Below, in pieces: positions 50,228-59,786 of a stretch of DNA of 64,000 nucleotides (position 1 is its first letter; each line of letters opens with the position of its first letter). This stretch comes from PGYR01 sp034670025 (lineage in GTDB: Bacteria > Bacteroidota > Ignavibacteria > Kapaibacteriales > UBA2268): the NCBI GenBank assembly GCA_034670025.1, contig JAXMOE010000001.1:620001-684000 (forward strand), written 5' to 3'. Below the pieces are notes generated by a model. The model was not told the origin of the DNA. It worked only from the letters and a program-made list of their open reading frames with translations, and did no database searches. The position numbers and the translations under genes were made by a program.

Positions 50228-53200
50228 ATGTTTAGAGAATTACCAGACAATATTTCATATCCGAAAATTGAAGAAAATATACTTTCCTTTTGGGAAAAAA
50301 ATAAAATTTTCGAAAAGTCATTAGAATTAAGAGATGAAGAAAACTCATTTACTTTCTACGAAGGTCCTCCTACTGTAAATGGTAAGCCAGGCATTCACCA
50401 CATGATGGCAAGGACAATCAAAGACACAGTCTGTAGATATAAAACTATGCAAGGTTACTTCGTTAGAAGACAAGCAGGATGGGACACACATGGACTTCCT
50501 GTAGAAATTCAAGCTGAGAAAGAACTTGGAATAAAAGACAAATCTGAAGTTGAAACTATTGGAATCGGTAAATTCAATAAAGCTTGTAAAGATTTAGTTT
50601 ATAAAAACATTGAAATGGATGAAGGTTGGAGAACTTTAACCAGCAGAATGGGTTATTGGGTTGACTTAGATGAAGCTTATATAACTTGTACAAATGACTA
50701 CATAGAATCAGTTTGGTGGGCCTTAAAGAGTCTTTTTGATAAAAACTTAATTTACAAAGGATTCAAAGTAGTTCCTCAATCCCCTACTATTGGTACCCCT
50801 CTTAGCTCACACGAATTATCTTTGGGCTACAAAGAAGTTCAAGATTATAATTGTTATGTAAAATTAAAAGTAACATCTTCAAAATTAGAAGAATTAGTTG
50901 GAACTGAATTATTAGTTTGGACAACAACTCCTTGGACTCTATTTTCAAACGTCGCATTAGCAATAGGTGAAGATATTGACTATGTTTTAGTTGAGAACAA
51001 AAGAAAAATAAAAGATGAAGAACTAATTGACAAAATAGTACTTGCGAAAGATAGATTAGAAACATTAGACGGTGAATACGATGTAATTAAAGAATACAAA
51101 GGTAAAGATTTACTTGGAACAAAGTATGAACAAATATTTCCATACCTCGATCTAGAAGAGGATAATCATCCAAATGCCTTATCTATAATTTCTGGTGACT
51201 TTGTGTCAACGGAAGATGGCTCGGGTATAGTGCATTTAGCTCCAGCGTTTGGTGAAGATGATTATAGATTAGCTAAAGAAAATAATTTACCATTTGTTCA
51301 ACCTGTCACTGCTGATGGCCACCTGACAGATGAGTTAGGTCCGTTCGCTGGCAGAGCTATTAAAGATTTTGAATATGAGGACAGGAAGGAAGAAGGGGTT
51401 GAGAAAGATACAGTAATTGCTCTTAAAAAAGCAGGTAAAATTTATCGTTCTCAAAAAGATTATCTCCATAATTATCCTCATTGTTGGAGAACTGGTAACC
51501 CTATTATGTATTACGCTAGAGAAAGTTGGTTCATAAAATCTCCAGAGTATAAAGAAAGGATGATAGAACTAAACAAAACTATAAATTGGCAACCAAAAGA
51601 AATTGGAGAAGGTAGGTTTGGCAATTGGTTAGAAGATGTAAAAGAATGGTCGCTTTCAAGAGATAGATATTGGGGTACTCCCCTACCGCTTTGGGTTAAT
51701 GAAAATGATGATACTGATATAATTGCTGTTGGTTCTATTGAAGAACTTAAAACTGGAATCTATATCAATGAAGATGGCTCTAAGGTAACTGTTGAAAATT
51801 GTGGATTAGAAATTGATTTACATAGACCATTTGTTGATAATGTAGTATTTGAGAAAGATGGTAACACATATAAACGAACCCACGAAGTAATTGACGCTTG
51901 GTTTGACTCTGGGTCAATGCCGTTTGCACAGTTACATTATCCATTTGAAAATAAAGATTTATTTGAAAAATCATTTCCTGCTGATTTTATTGCAGAAGGA
52001 ATAGATCAAACAAGAGGATGGTTTTATACATTACATAATATTTCTACAGCGTTGTTTGACAAACCAGCTTACAAAAATATTGTTGTAAACGAACTTATAT
52101 TAGATAAGAATGGCGTAAAAATGTCTAAAAGATTAGGCAACTCCATTGACCCGTTTGAAATTATGGACAAAATGGGTGCCGATGCAGTCAGATGGTACTT
52201 ATTTGTAAACAATCCTCCTTGGAATACAACTAAGTTCAATCCTGATGAAATATCAAGAGTGGTTGTCTCTGATTTCTTCCGTTCTTTAACTCAGACTTAC
52301 AACTTTTTCTCCCTTTATGCTAACATTGATAAATTTGATGTTAATAGTGAAGAAATTCCAGTAGAAGAAAGACCTGAAATTGATAAATGGATACTTTCCA
52401 GAGTAAACACTTTAGCTAAAGAATACATTAAATTGATGGATGAGTATGAGTTAACAAAAGCTCACAGAGCAATTCAAGAATTTACTATAAATGAATTATC
52501 TAATTGGTATATAAGAAGGAACAGAAGACGTTTTTGGAAAGGAGAAAACGATAATGACAAATTATCAGCTTATCAAACTTTAAGAAAAGTATTCCTAAGA
52601 GTTCTTCAATTATCAGCTTCTGCAGCTCCATTTTTAAGTGATGACCTTTACCAAAGAATAAAGAAATCCGATGAACCAATTTCTATACATTTGACTGACT
52701 TTATGGATGTTAATAATGAAATCATTGATTTGGAATTAGAAGAAAAAATGGAAACTGCTCAGAGAGTAGTTTATTTAGCTCGTTCATTAAGAGAAAAATC
52801 TCAAATTAAGACCAGACAGCCACTCCAAAAAATACTAATCCCTGTACTAACTCCAGTGTTTAGGAGGAATATAGAAGAAATGTCAGACATTATAAAAGAA
52901 GAGCTAAATATAAAAGAGATTGAATATATTAATGATAGTACATCAAATATAATCAAGAAAAATGTTAGACCTGATTACCGAACAATAGGCAACAAGTTTG
53001 GCAAACTAACAAGTAAGATAGCTAATGAAGTTAAAAACTTTAGTGAAAATAATATTGACGAACTTCTTAACAATAGTGAATTTAGTATAACTGTTGATGG
53101 CGAGACTTATACGATTACCGAAGAAGATGTTGAGATTTATCACGAAGACATAGAAGGTTGGTTAGTAGCTAACGAGAAAAATGTTACAGTTGCTTTAGAT

Positions 53201-53476
53201 ACTACAATAACAGAAGACCTAAAAAATGAAGGTATTGCAAGGGATTTTGTTAGCAAAATACAGAATATCAGAAAAGACATAGGCTTAGAAGTGACTGATA
53301 GGATTGAAATTAATATATTATCTAATGATTTATTATCTAATAGTTTAGTTAATCAAGCGGATTATATTAAGAATGAAACTTTATGCAACGAACTGAATGT
53401 AGTTGACATTATTGATGACTCAATACAGATTGATATTGATGACTCTCAATTAACTGTATCTGTTGTAAAAATATAA
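50228..53476 (+). CDS. ileS: Isoleucyl-tRNA synthetase (long, eukaryote-like type)
   Basis: The 1082-residue class I synthetase has the HIGH-type block GKPGIHHMMARTIKD near residue 55, GWDTHGLPVEIQAEKELGI, and the KMSKR block NGVKMSKRLGNS near residue 635. The editing domain has LVWTTTPWTLFSN and the GSGIVHLAPAFGEDD region. The length and C-terminal end without a zinc finger place it with the IleS2 type, which is longer than E. coli IleS (938) and often tolerant to mupirocin. Single gene, followed by the dksA-like promoter. Confidence 0.95.
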   Translation: MFRELPDNISYPKIEENILSFWEKNKIFEKSLELRDEENSFTFYEGPPTVNGKPGIHHMMARTIKDTVCRYKTMQGYFVRRQAGWDTHGLPVEIQAEKELGIKDKSEVETIGIGKFNKACKDLVYKNIEMDEGWRTLTSRMGYWVDLDEAYITCTNDYIESVWWALKSLFDKNLIYKGFKVVPQSPTIGTPLSSHELSLGYKEVQDYNCYVKLKVTSSKLEELVGTELLVWTTTPWTLFSNVALAIGEDIDYVLVENKRKIKDEELIDKIVLAKDRLETLDGEYDVIKEYKGKDLLGTKYEQIFPYLDLEEDNHPNALSIISGDFVSTEDGSGIVHLAPAFGEDDYRLAKENNLPFVQPVTADGHLTDELGPFAGRAIKDFEYEDRKEEGVEKDTVIALKKAGKIYRSQKDYLHNYPHCWRTGNPIMYYARESWFIKSPEYKERMIELNKTINWQPKEIGEGRFGNWLEDVKEWSLSRDRYWGTPLPLWVNENDDTDIIAVGSIEELKTGIYINEDGSKVTVENCGLEIDLHRPFVDNVVFEKDGNTYKRTHEVIDAWFDSGSMPFAQLHYPFENKDLFEKSFPADFIAEGIDQTRGWFYTLHNISTALFDKPAYKNIVVNELILDKNGVKMSKRLGNSIDPFEIMDKMGADAVRWYLFVNNPPWNTTKFNPDEISRVVVSDFFRSLTQTYNFFSLYANIDKFDVNSEEIPVEERPEIDKWILSRVNTLAKEYIKLMDEYELTKAHRAIQEFTINELSNWYIRRNRRRFWKGENDNDKLSAYQTLRKVFLRVLQLSASAAPFLSDDLYQRIKKSDEPISIHLTDFMDVNNEIIDLELEEKMETAQRVVYLARSLREKSQIKTRQPLQKILIPVLTPVFRRNIEEMSDIIKEELNIKEIEYINDSTSNIIKKNVRPDYRTIGNKFGKLTSKIANEVKNFSENNIDELLNNSEFSITVDGETYTITEEDVEIYHEDIEGWLVANEKNVTVALDTTITEDLKNEGIARDFVSKIQNIRKDIGLEVTDRIEINILSNDLLSNSLVNQADYIKNETLCNELNVVDIIDDSIQIDIDDSQLTVSVVKI

Positions 53477-53489
53477 CTGTTGGTAACTA

Positions 53490-53538
53490 ATGTTTGTAAA
53501 TTTAATTTTTATAAGTTATAATTGCCTTTTACAAACAT
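53490..53538 (+). promoter_or_regulatory. Promoter of the dksA-like gene inside an 11-bp inverted repeat
   Basis: TTTG (53493-53496), 20 bases, then TATAATTG (53517-53524, one mismatch to TAnnTTTG). ATGTTTGTAAA (53490-53500) and its exact reverse complement (53528-53538) frame the promoter, 27 bases apart. The left copy covers the -33 element and the right one covers the likely start site. It may be an operator. SD AAGGAG is at 53561-53566. Confidence 0.6.
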
Positions 53539-53574
53539 GATAGATATAATAAGCTCTAAAAAGGAGATATTGAA

Positions 53575-54078
53575 ATGGCAAAAAAGAAACCAAAAATAAA
53601 AGCACCTAAGGTTTACGATTACGCAAATTATTCTGAATCTAATCCTGCACCAAGAGATCCTGATTTAAGATATGGTGATGAAGATTTAGAAGAGTTCAAA
53701 GAAGTTGTACTTTCTGCACGTGAGGAAGCGTTAGACGAATTATCAATGTTAAAAGACAGAATTGATGATTTGAATGAATCTGATACAGCAGAAGAAAGTA
53801 TGACATACTCTATGCACATGGGTGATCAAGGAACAGAAGCTCAAGAAAAAGAAAAAACATATGCTCAAATTCATAGGATTAATGAATACATCAAAAAACT
53901 TGATGACGCATTGAGTAGAATAAGTGAAAAAACTTATGGTATTTGTAGAGTTTGTGGTATTTTGATTGCTAAACAAAGACTTTTAGCAGTTCCTATTACT
54001 ACACTTTCAGCATCATTCAAAATTAGAAAAGAGTGTCCTGTTGATGGAATAGATAGAATAGAAGCTAGGAAAGATTAA
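53575..54078 (+). CDS. DksA/TraR-like C4-type zinc finger protein (half finger)
   Basis: The 167-residue protein has a long helical coiled-coil region with acidic stretches and the C-terminal block GICRVCGILIAKQRLLAVPITTLSASFK. That is the DksA/TraR finger, whose first CxxC is kept. In normal DksA the second CxxC follows after VPHTTLC; here the residues are LSASF. A single Cys (KECPVDG) lies further on, so a full zinc site is doubtful. DksA proteins act with ppGpp on RNA polymerase. It leads the run dksA-like, lspA, rluD and follows ileS. Confidence 0.85.
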   Translation: MAKKKPKIKAPKVYDYANYSESNPAPRDPDLRYGDEDLEEFKEVVLSAREEALDELSMLKDRIDDLNESDTAEESMTYSMHMGDQGTEAQEKEKTYAQIHRINEYIKKLDDALSRISEKTYGICRVCGILIAKQRLLAVPITTLSASFKIRKECPVDGIDRIEARKD

Positions 54079-54096
54079 TAATTTTCAAATAAATAG

Positions 54097-54693
54097 ATGA
54101 AAAAAAATACTTTCCTCCTCTTCACCTTATCATTATTGTTAATACTTTTTGATCAAATCACAAAGATTATAGTAAAAGGATTTAACTTGTTAGGTTTCAC
54201 CCATAAAGGGTTTAACTATGGTGAGAGAGTTGAATTTATAGGTGAGTTTATTCAATTCACCTTTGTTGAAAATCCAGGTATGGCATTTAGTATTGAGTTT
54301 GGCAAAGGGAAAATATTTTTAAGTTTATTTTCTATTATCGCTTCAATCCTATTAGCACTTTATATCACAAAAATTGGGAATAAGCCAAAGGGATACATAC
54401 TTGCTGTTGTACTAATATTTGCTGGTGCTACAGGTAATATGATAGACAGAGTTTTTTATGGTGTTTTCTATGATTATGGTCCAATTTTCTACGGTAAAGT
54501 AGTAGATTTTATACTCGTGGATATACCAAATATTGAAATATTTGGAAAATATTATGACTATTTTCCAGTATTTAACATAGCTGACTCCTGTGTTTCTGTT
54601 GGAATAGTTTTGTTGTTATTTTATAATCAACATATTCCAACATTGGCTGAACTAAGAAATAAAGAAGAACCCAGCAATCAAAATGACAAATGA
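54097..54693 (+). CDS. lspA: Lipoprotein signal peptidase (signal peptidase II)
   Basis: The 198-residue protein has four membrane helices. The catalytic aspartates are in GNMIDRVFYG and FNIADSCVSVGI; FVENPGMAFSIEF and the first FDQITK block are also typical. It removes lipoprotein signal peptides after diacylglyceryl transfer, for instance from the MbnP lipoprotein here. It is longer than the usual 160 because of loops between helices 1-2 and 3-4. It overlaps rluD by 11 bases. Confidence 0.95.
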   Translation: MKKNTFLLFTLSLLLILFDQITKIIVKGFNLLGFTHKGFNYGERVEFIGEFIQFTFVENPGMAFSIEFGKGKIFLSLFSIIASILLALYITKIGNKPKGYILAVVLIFAGATGNMIDRVFYGVFYDYGPIFYGKVVDFILVDIPNIEIFGKYYDYFPVFNIADSCVSVGIVLLLFYNQHIPTLAELRNKEEPSNQNDK

Positions 54694-55750
54694 TAGTAAC
54701 ATAGACTTATCTCACTACCCAGATTACGAAGAAGATTTAATAGTAATTGATGTCCCATCAGGCAAAGAACCTGAAAGAATAGATTCATACCTTTCACAAT
54801 TAGTAAAAAATGCTAGTAGAACCAGAGTGCAAAAATCTCTGTATGAAGGTATGGTTAAAGTAAATGGTAAACTAATTAAAAAACCTAGCTTCAAAATAAA
54901 TGCAAATGACAAAATAGAATGTATTCTACTGAGAAGACCTCCTATTAGATTAGTACCGCAAGAAATGGATTTGAACATTGTGTATGAAGATGACTACTTG
55001 CTGGTAATTAATAAACCAGCAGGAATGGTTGTGCATCCAGGGGTTGGTAATAGGCACAGTACATTAGCAAATGGTATTTTACACCATCTAAATAAAGACA
55101 ATACAAATGAGTCTTGGAATTTGCAAGAAGGTGAATCTGATGATATACTTGCATCAACAGAGCTAAGACCTGGAATAGTCCACCGTCTTGATAAAGATAC
55201 AAGCGGTTTATTACTAATTGCTAAAACAACAGAAATATTGACACATTTACAAGAGCAGTTTGCAGAACGAACAGTTTCCCGAACTTATAATGCTGTTGTT
55301 TGGGGTACAAGTATAGAAAACTCTGGCAGTATAGTGGGAAATATTGCACGTTCAAAAGTAGATAGAAAACTTTTCAGTGTTTCTACAAGAGAAGGTAAAT
55401 ATGCTAAAACAAACTACAATGTTTTAAATCGTTATGAAATTGCATCTTTGTTAGAATTAAAATTAGAAACTGGTAGAACACACCAAATTAGAGTGCATCT
55501 TAATTCAATAAGTTATCCTATAATGGGCGATATTGATTATGGTGGAGCTGAGAATAAATATAAGGGTGCTAACGGTCAATTGAATAATTTAGCCAAATTC
55601 GTATTATCAAGAGCAAAGCGTCAGCTTTTACACGCCAAATCAATAGAGTTCTATCACCCAAAACTAAATAAAACAATGCTTATTGAATCAGATTTACCTG
55701 ATGATATGAGTAAAGTATTAGACATTTTAGTAATAAACAATAATTTTTAA
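54683..55750 (+). CDS. rluD: RluD-family 23S rRNA pseudouridine synthase
   Basis: The 355-residue protein has an S4 RNA-binding domain (RIDSYLSQLVKNASRTRVQKSL, about 32-85) and the RluA/RluD catalytic domain. The catalytic Asp170 is in HRLDKDTSGLLLIAK. Also seen are VINKPAGMVVHPG and LETGRTHQIRVHL. RluD modifies helix 69 of 23S rRNA. It follows lspA with overlapping frames, a common pair in bacteria. An acidic insert lies before the HRLD motif (about 138-160). Confidence 0.94.
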   Translation: MTNDSNIDLSHYPDYEEDLIVIDVPSGKEPERIDSYLSQLVKNASRTRVQKSLYEGMVKVNGKLIKKPSFKINANDKIECILLRRPPIRLVPQEMDLNIVYEDDYLLVINKPAGMVVHPGVGNRHSTLANGILHHLNKDNTNESWNLQEGESDDILASTELRPGIVHRLDKDTSGLLLIAKTTEILTHLQEQFAERTVSRTYNAVVWGTSIENSGSIVGNIARSKVDRKLFSVSTREGKYAKTNYNVLNRYEIASLLELKLETGRTHQIRVHLNSISYPIMGDIDYGGAENKYKGANGQLNNLAKFVLSRAKRQLLHAKSIEFYHPKLNKTMLIESDLPDDMSKVLDILVINNNF

Positions 55751-55800
55751 TGTAATTTTATTTATATTCCAACAATTCTTAATTAATAAACAATTATCAG

Positions 55801-58800
55801 ATGAAATATATACTTCCTTATTTAACTTTATTACTTTTTACTACGAATTTGTTATTTTCAAATATAAATACTATATCTAATTTTGTAGAGAACAGTGGTC
55901 AATGGGATGAAGACATATTGTTTTCTTTAAACAATAATGGCATTGTTACAAATATTACCAGTGATGGAATTTACTTTGATTTCTTTAAAATTAATAGTAA
56001 CAAAATTATTGGTGATGTGATTAGAATGGAGTTAGAAAATTCTACGAATTTTAATATAAAACCAATAAACAAACAAGAAAATAACATAAACTATTTTATC
56101 GGTAATGATCCTGATAAATGGGTTCGTAATGTAAGCACTTATGAAAAGATTGTTTTTGAGAATGTCTATTCTGGAATTAATTTGGAATTGTTAAATCATA
56201 ATAATTCCCCAAGATATGATTTTGTAGTTGAACCTTATGCTGACCCAAGCCAAATTAGTATCATTTTTGATGGAGTTAATTCTATTAGCACTGATAATAA
56301 AAAATTAATAATTAATACTTTAAACTCTGTAATTGAAAATAAAAACCTCCTAGCTTATCAGATTATTGACGGTAATAAGCAGTTAATACCATGTGAATTT
56401 AAATTAATTAATAATAAAATTAGTTTTGATTTGGGTAACTATGATAATTCAAAGAAGTTAGTTATAGATCCGGTTGTTTATTCTAGTTATTTTGGTGGTA
56501 ACGGTGATGAGAAAGCAAATGTCGTTAAATTCATAGATGATAAAACAATTGTTTTAGGTGGAACAACAACTTCTAACGATTTGAAAACCACAGTGGGTTC
56601 TTACAACGAAGAATATGGCGATAGGGGTGATGGATTTTTAACAAAATTAAGAATTGAAAACTCTGAATATATACCATCATTTACTACTTTCATCGGATCG
56701 TTGGAATTAGATGAAATTATTGACTTAGAAATAGACAATGATTTTATTTTAGTAACTGGGAATACAAGGTCTTCTGATTTTCCAATGGTTAAAGCATTCA
56801 AATCTCAATTTGGTGGTAAATCTGATATTTTCGTTTCATCTATTGGGTTGAATGGTGATACTTTGCTGCAATCATCTTTTTATGGTGGGAGTGGTGACGA
56901 CGTAGTAATTGAAGTAAATAAAGATAATAACAATACATATTTATTCGGTGGTATAACAAATTCGAATAACATACAAGTCCTAGGAGGTCCACCTAATAGC
57001 AATTATAAAGGTGACAAGGATATATTACTATTCTCAGTTAACTCTAATAGAAGTTCTGTTTCATTATCTGCTTATGTAGGTGGGCTACGAGACGACATAT
57101 TAGAAGATATGTATATAGATAAATTTACCAGAGAAATATTAATAACTGGTTACACATACTCATCAACTGGTAGTGATTTAGATTTTCCTAATTATCCCAA
57201 AAAACGCTTTGGGCAAGGTGGTCCTTACGACGAAACACTTAATGGAAATAAAGATGCGTTTGTAATACAATTATTACAAGGAGCCCAGAATTATAAAATT
57301 TCCACATACATTGGTGGAGATGGTGATGATATTGGTAAAGGTGTCTGGCTGAATGATAAGGATGAAATATTTGTTATTGGCGAAACTTATTCAAATAAAA
57401 AAAGTTTAGGATTTCCAGTTACAATAGGTGATAATAATATACGAGGTAATGCTGATATATTCATTGCTAAGTTTAATAAATTAGCAACTAGTTTTGGTGG
57501 TGTAAAAACTCAAAGTTTAGGATTTTCTCGAGTACACCAATCCCAAGGCAATGATATTATATCTAAATTTGTAAGACCTCCTGATGGCATTGGTTTGAGC
57601 ATTTTATTGTCTACAAATGGCGAGTTTCCTGAACTGACAACATCTAATATGAAACAAAAACAGAATATTATACTTTCAGCTTTAAACACATCTGATGGTG
57701 GAATACTTGAATCTACATTGTTTGGAGGTTCGGACGATGACTTTCCTACATATATTACTTATGACTCATTTGACAATTATTTAATTGCAGGTTTTACTAA
57801 GTCAAGTGATTTCGAAACCACAACAAATTCATCACAAAATGAATTATCTGGTGTTAGTGATATAGTACTGATAAGAAATAACAAATCAGAAATGAGTTTT
57901 TTAAACCCTCAACCTAATCAAATTTTATGCGTAGGTTCTGTTGTTTCTGTCCAATGGTCTGGTGATAAGTTAAGTTCAGAAGCTGGTTATGATATTGGTT
58001 ATATGATTAATAATAATCCAAATACTTTCCAATCAATCATTTCTGATTTAGAAGCTGAATCATACAATTGGACTATTCCTGAAAGTTTATCCGGTGAAGA
58101 TAGTATTACAATTAGAGTTAGTCATTCTTCTGGAGCATTTAGCCAAAATGAGAATTTCTTTTCTGTAAATGAAACTGCTAAAATTAATTCATTTGAATTG
58201 ATGACAGAAGATACTATTTGTATTGGTGATAGCATTGTTTTCAACGCTAATTCGATTGGTACTAATGTTGAATATGTTTTGTATAAAGACGATATTGAAA
58301 TTGAGCGTTCCGCTGAAAATGTTTTTAAAATAAATAGTGTAAATGTTGATGATATAGGCACTTATAAAGTTTCTGTAGTAAATGAATGTCCACCTCAAAG
58401 TTTTTCTGAAAATTCAATTAGTGTTTTTGTATCTCAAAACACAAAAGCGGGATCTTTACCTGAATCTATTACTAAGAAAAAAGGTGAAGTATTAGAACTT
58501 AATACTGACTCAAAAGGAGTTGAATTGATATACGAGTGGTATAAGGACGATTCTGTTGTACCTTCTCAAAAAGGATCTACTTTGACTCTGAGTAATTTAT
58601 CATTGAACGATGCTGGTAATTACAAATGTATTGTTACGGGTAAATGTGGAATTGATACTTCAAATGTTTCGATAGTTAATGTAGAAGACGTAATTGGAAA
58701 TGTCAAACAACAATTAACTGAAATTGCAGAAGTAAACATTAATTCAGATGGAACAGTTAATATTGAAATAAAAAATAGCACTCTGTTTAATCTTAATTTA

Positions 58801-58950
58801 TACAATAACGACGGCTCTTTAATTTCTCAAATCAATAGTAAATCAAACTCGATTGCTTTAGATTTGAATAATAATCCGAGTGGTATTTATTGGCTAATTG
58901 TAGAAATTAACGACAAATTATATAAACATAAAATATCTTATTTGAAGTAA
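55801..58950 (+). CDS. Large secreted SBBP-repeat/Ig-like protein with T9SS sorting domain
   Basis: The 1049-residue protein has a signal peptide (about 1-22). The N-terminal domain starting NFVENSGQWDEDILFSL (about 27-235) is the type found in front of SBBP beta-propeller repeats. SBBP-like repeats follow (about 225-700), with the pattern YFGGNGDEKANVV and YGGSGDDVVIEV repeated. Two Ig-like regions come next (about 700-800 and 870-985; EWYKDDSVVP, LNDAGNYKCIV). The end (about 985-1049) is a T9SS type A sorting domain. It is probably a surface adhesin-like protein. No catalytic site is visible. It is alone in its unit and ends at a strong terminator. Confidence 0.8.
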   Translation: MKYILPYLTLLLFTTNLLFSNINTISNFVENSGQWDEDILFSLNNNGIVTNITSDGIYFDFFKINSNKIIGDVIRMELENSTNFNIKPINKQENNINYFIGNDPDKWVRNVSTYEKIVFENVYSGINLELLNHNNSPRYDFVVEPYADPSQISIIFDGVNSISTDNKKLIINTLNSVIENKNLLAYQIIDGNKQLIPCEFKLINNKISFDLGNYDNSKKLVIDPVVYSSYFGGNGDEKANVVKFIDDKTIVLGGTTTSNDLKTTVGSYNEEYGDRGDGFLTKLRIENSEYIPSFTTFIGSLELDEIIDLEIDNDFILVTGNTRSSDFPMVKAFKSQFGGKSDIFVSSIGLNGDTLLQSSFYGGSGDDVVIEVNKDNNNTYLFGGITNSNNIQVLGGPPNSNYKGDKDILLFSVNSNRSSVSLSAYVGGLRDDILEDMYIDKFTREILITGYTYSSTGSDLDFPNYPKKRFGQGGPYDETLNGNKDAFVIQLLQGAQNYKISTYIGGDGDDIGKGVWLNDKDEIFVIGETYSNKKSLGFPVTIGDNNIRGNADIFIAKFNKLATSFGGVKTQSLGFSRVHQSQGNDIISKFVRPPDGIGLSILLSTNGEFPELTTSNMKQKQNIILSALNTSDGGILESTLFGGSDDDFPTYITYDSFDNYLIAGFTKSSDFETTTNSSQNELSGVSDIVLIRNNKSEMSFLNPQPNQILCVGSVVSVQWSGDKLSSEAGYDIGYMINNNPNTFQSIISDLEAESYNWTIPESLSGEDSITIRVSHSSGAFSQNENFFSVNETAKINSFELMTEDTICIGDSIVFNANSIGTNVEYVLYKDDIEIERSAENVFKINSVNVDDIGTYKVSVVNECPPQSFSENSISVFVSQNTKAGSLPESITKKKGEVLELNTDSKGVELIYEWYKDDSVVPSQKGSTLTLSNLSLNDAGNYKCIVTGKCGIDTSNVSIVNVEDVIGNVKQQLTEIAEVNINSDGTVNIEIKNSTLFNLNLYNNDGSLISQINSKSNSIALDLNNNPSGIYWLIVEINDKLYKHKISYLK

Positions 58951-58990
58951 TGATAGTAAAACAGAAATATTATTAAATTTTATCAGTCTA

Positions 58991-59017
58991 GGGAAGTGAA
59001 AACTTCCCTTTTTTTTT
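58991..59017 (+). terminator. Terminator after the large SBBP protein gene
   Basis: GGGAAGT (58991-58997) and ACTTCCC (59002-59008) form a 7-bp stem with loop GAAA, followed by nine T. Confidence 0.92.
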
Positions 59018-59039
59018 GAATAAAATAAATGTGAATATT

Positions 59040-59786
59040 ATGAGTAATAAAAATAAAGTAGTAATTATAACAGGTGCTTCAAGTGGGATTGGTGCTTCAA
59101 TAGCTGAAAAATTATCTGAGAATGGATTTGACTTAGTTTTAGCAGCAAGAAGAGAAGAAAAACTTAATGAATTAAATAAAAAACTATCCCATTATGAGAA
59201 CAAAATAAAAATAGTTAAAACCGATGTTACAGATGCTAAACAAGTCGAATATTTAGTTAATACAGCTAATAATGAATTTGGTAAAGTTGATGCCTTGATA
59301 AATAACGCTGGTATTATGCCACTATCATATTTAGAAGAAGGTAGATTGCAAGATTGGGAAAATATGATTGATGTAAACATAAAAGGTGTCCTCTATGGAA
59401 TTAATTCAGTTCTGCCAATTATGAAAGAACAAAAGAGAGGTCATATTATAAATATATCATCTGTTGCAGGAAGACAGGTCTTCCCTACTGCTGCTGTTTA
59501 TTGCGCAACTAAGTTCGCAGTTAATGCTATTACAGAAGGAATGAGACAAGAGCTTAGCAGCAAGTATAATATTAAAGTTACTGCGATAGAACCAGGGGCA
59601 ACACAGACTGAACTACAAGATCATATTCCAAACGATGATATAAAAAATAAGTTTGCTGAAAGAACTAAAACTACTAAAATATTAGAAGCACGTGATATTG
59701 CAAATGCTGTATATTATGCATTATCTCAACCAGGTCATGTCAATGTCACTGAAATTATGGTACATCCAACGGAAGGACCTAGATAA
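59040..59786 (+). CDS. SDR family NAD(P)-dependent oxidoreductase
   Basis: The 248-residue protein has TGASSGIGASIAEKL at its start, the cofactor motif of classical SDRs, NNAGIMPLSYL, the catalytic Ser in NISSVAGRQ and YCATKFAV. It fits short-chain dehydrogenases of the YdfG/serine-3-dehydrogenase-like group. The substrate is unknown. I use ATG 59040; the upstream in-frame TTG lies in the terminator T run. It ends in an overlap of one base with cinA (TAATG). Confidence 0.88.
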   Translation: MSNKNKVVIITGASSGIGASIAEKLSENGFDLVLAARREEKLNELNKKLSHYENKIKIVKTDVTDAKQVEYLVNTANNEFGKVDALINNAGIMPLSYLEEGRLQDWENMIDVNIKGVLYGINSVLPIMKEQKRGHIINISSVAGRQVFPTAAVYCATKFAVNAITEGMRQELSSKYNIKVTAIEPGATQTELQDHIPNDDIKNKFAERTKTTKILEARDIANAVYYALSQPGHVNVTEIMVHPTEGPR

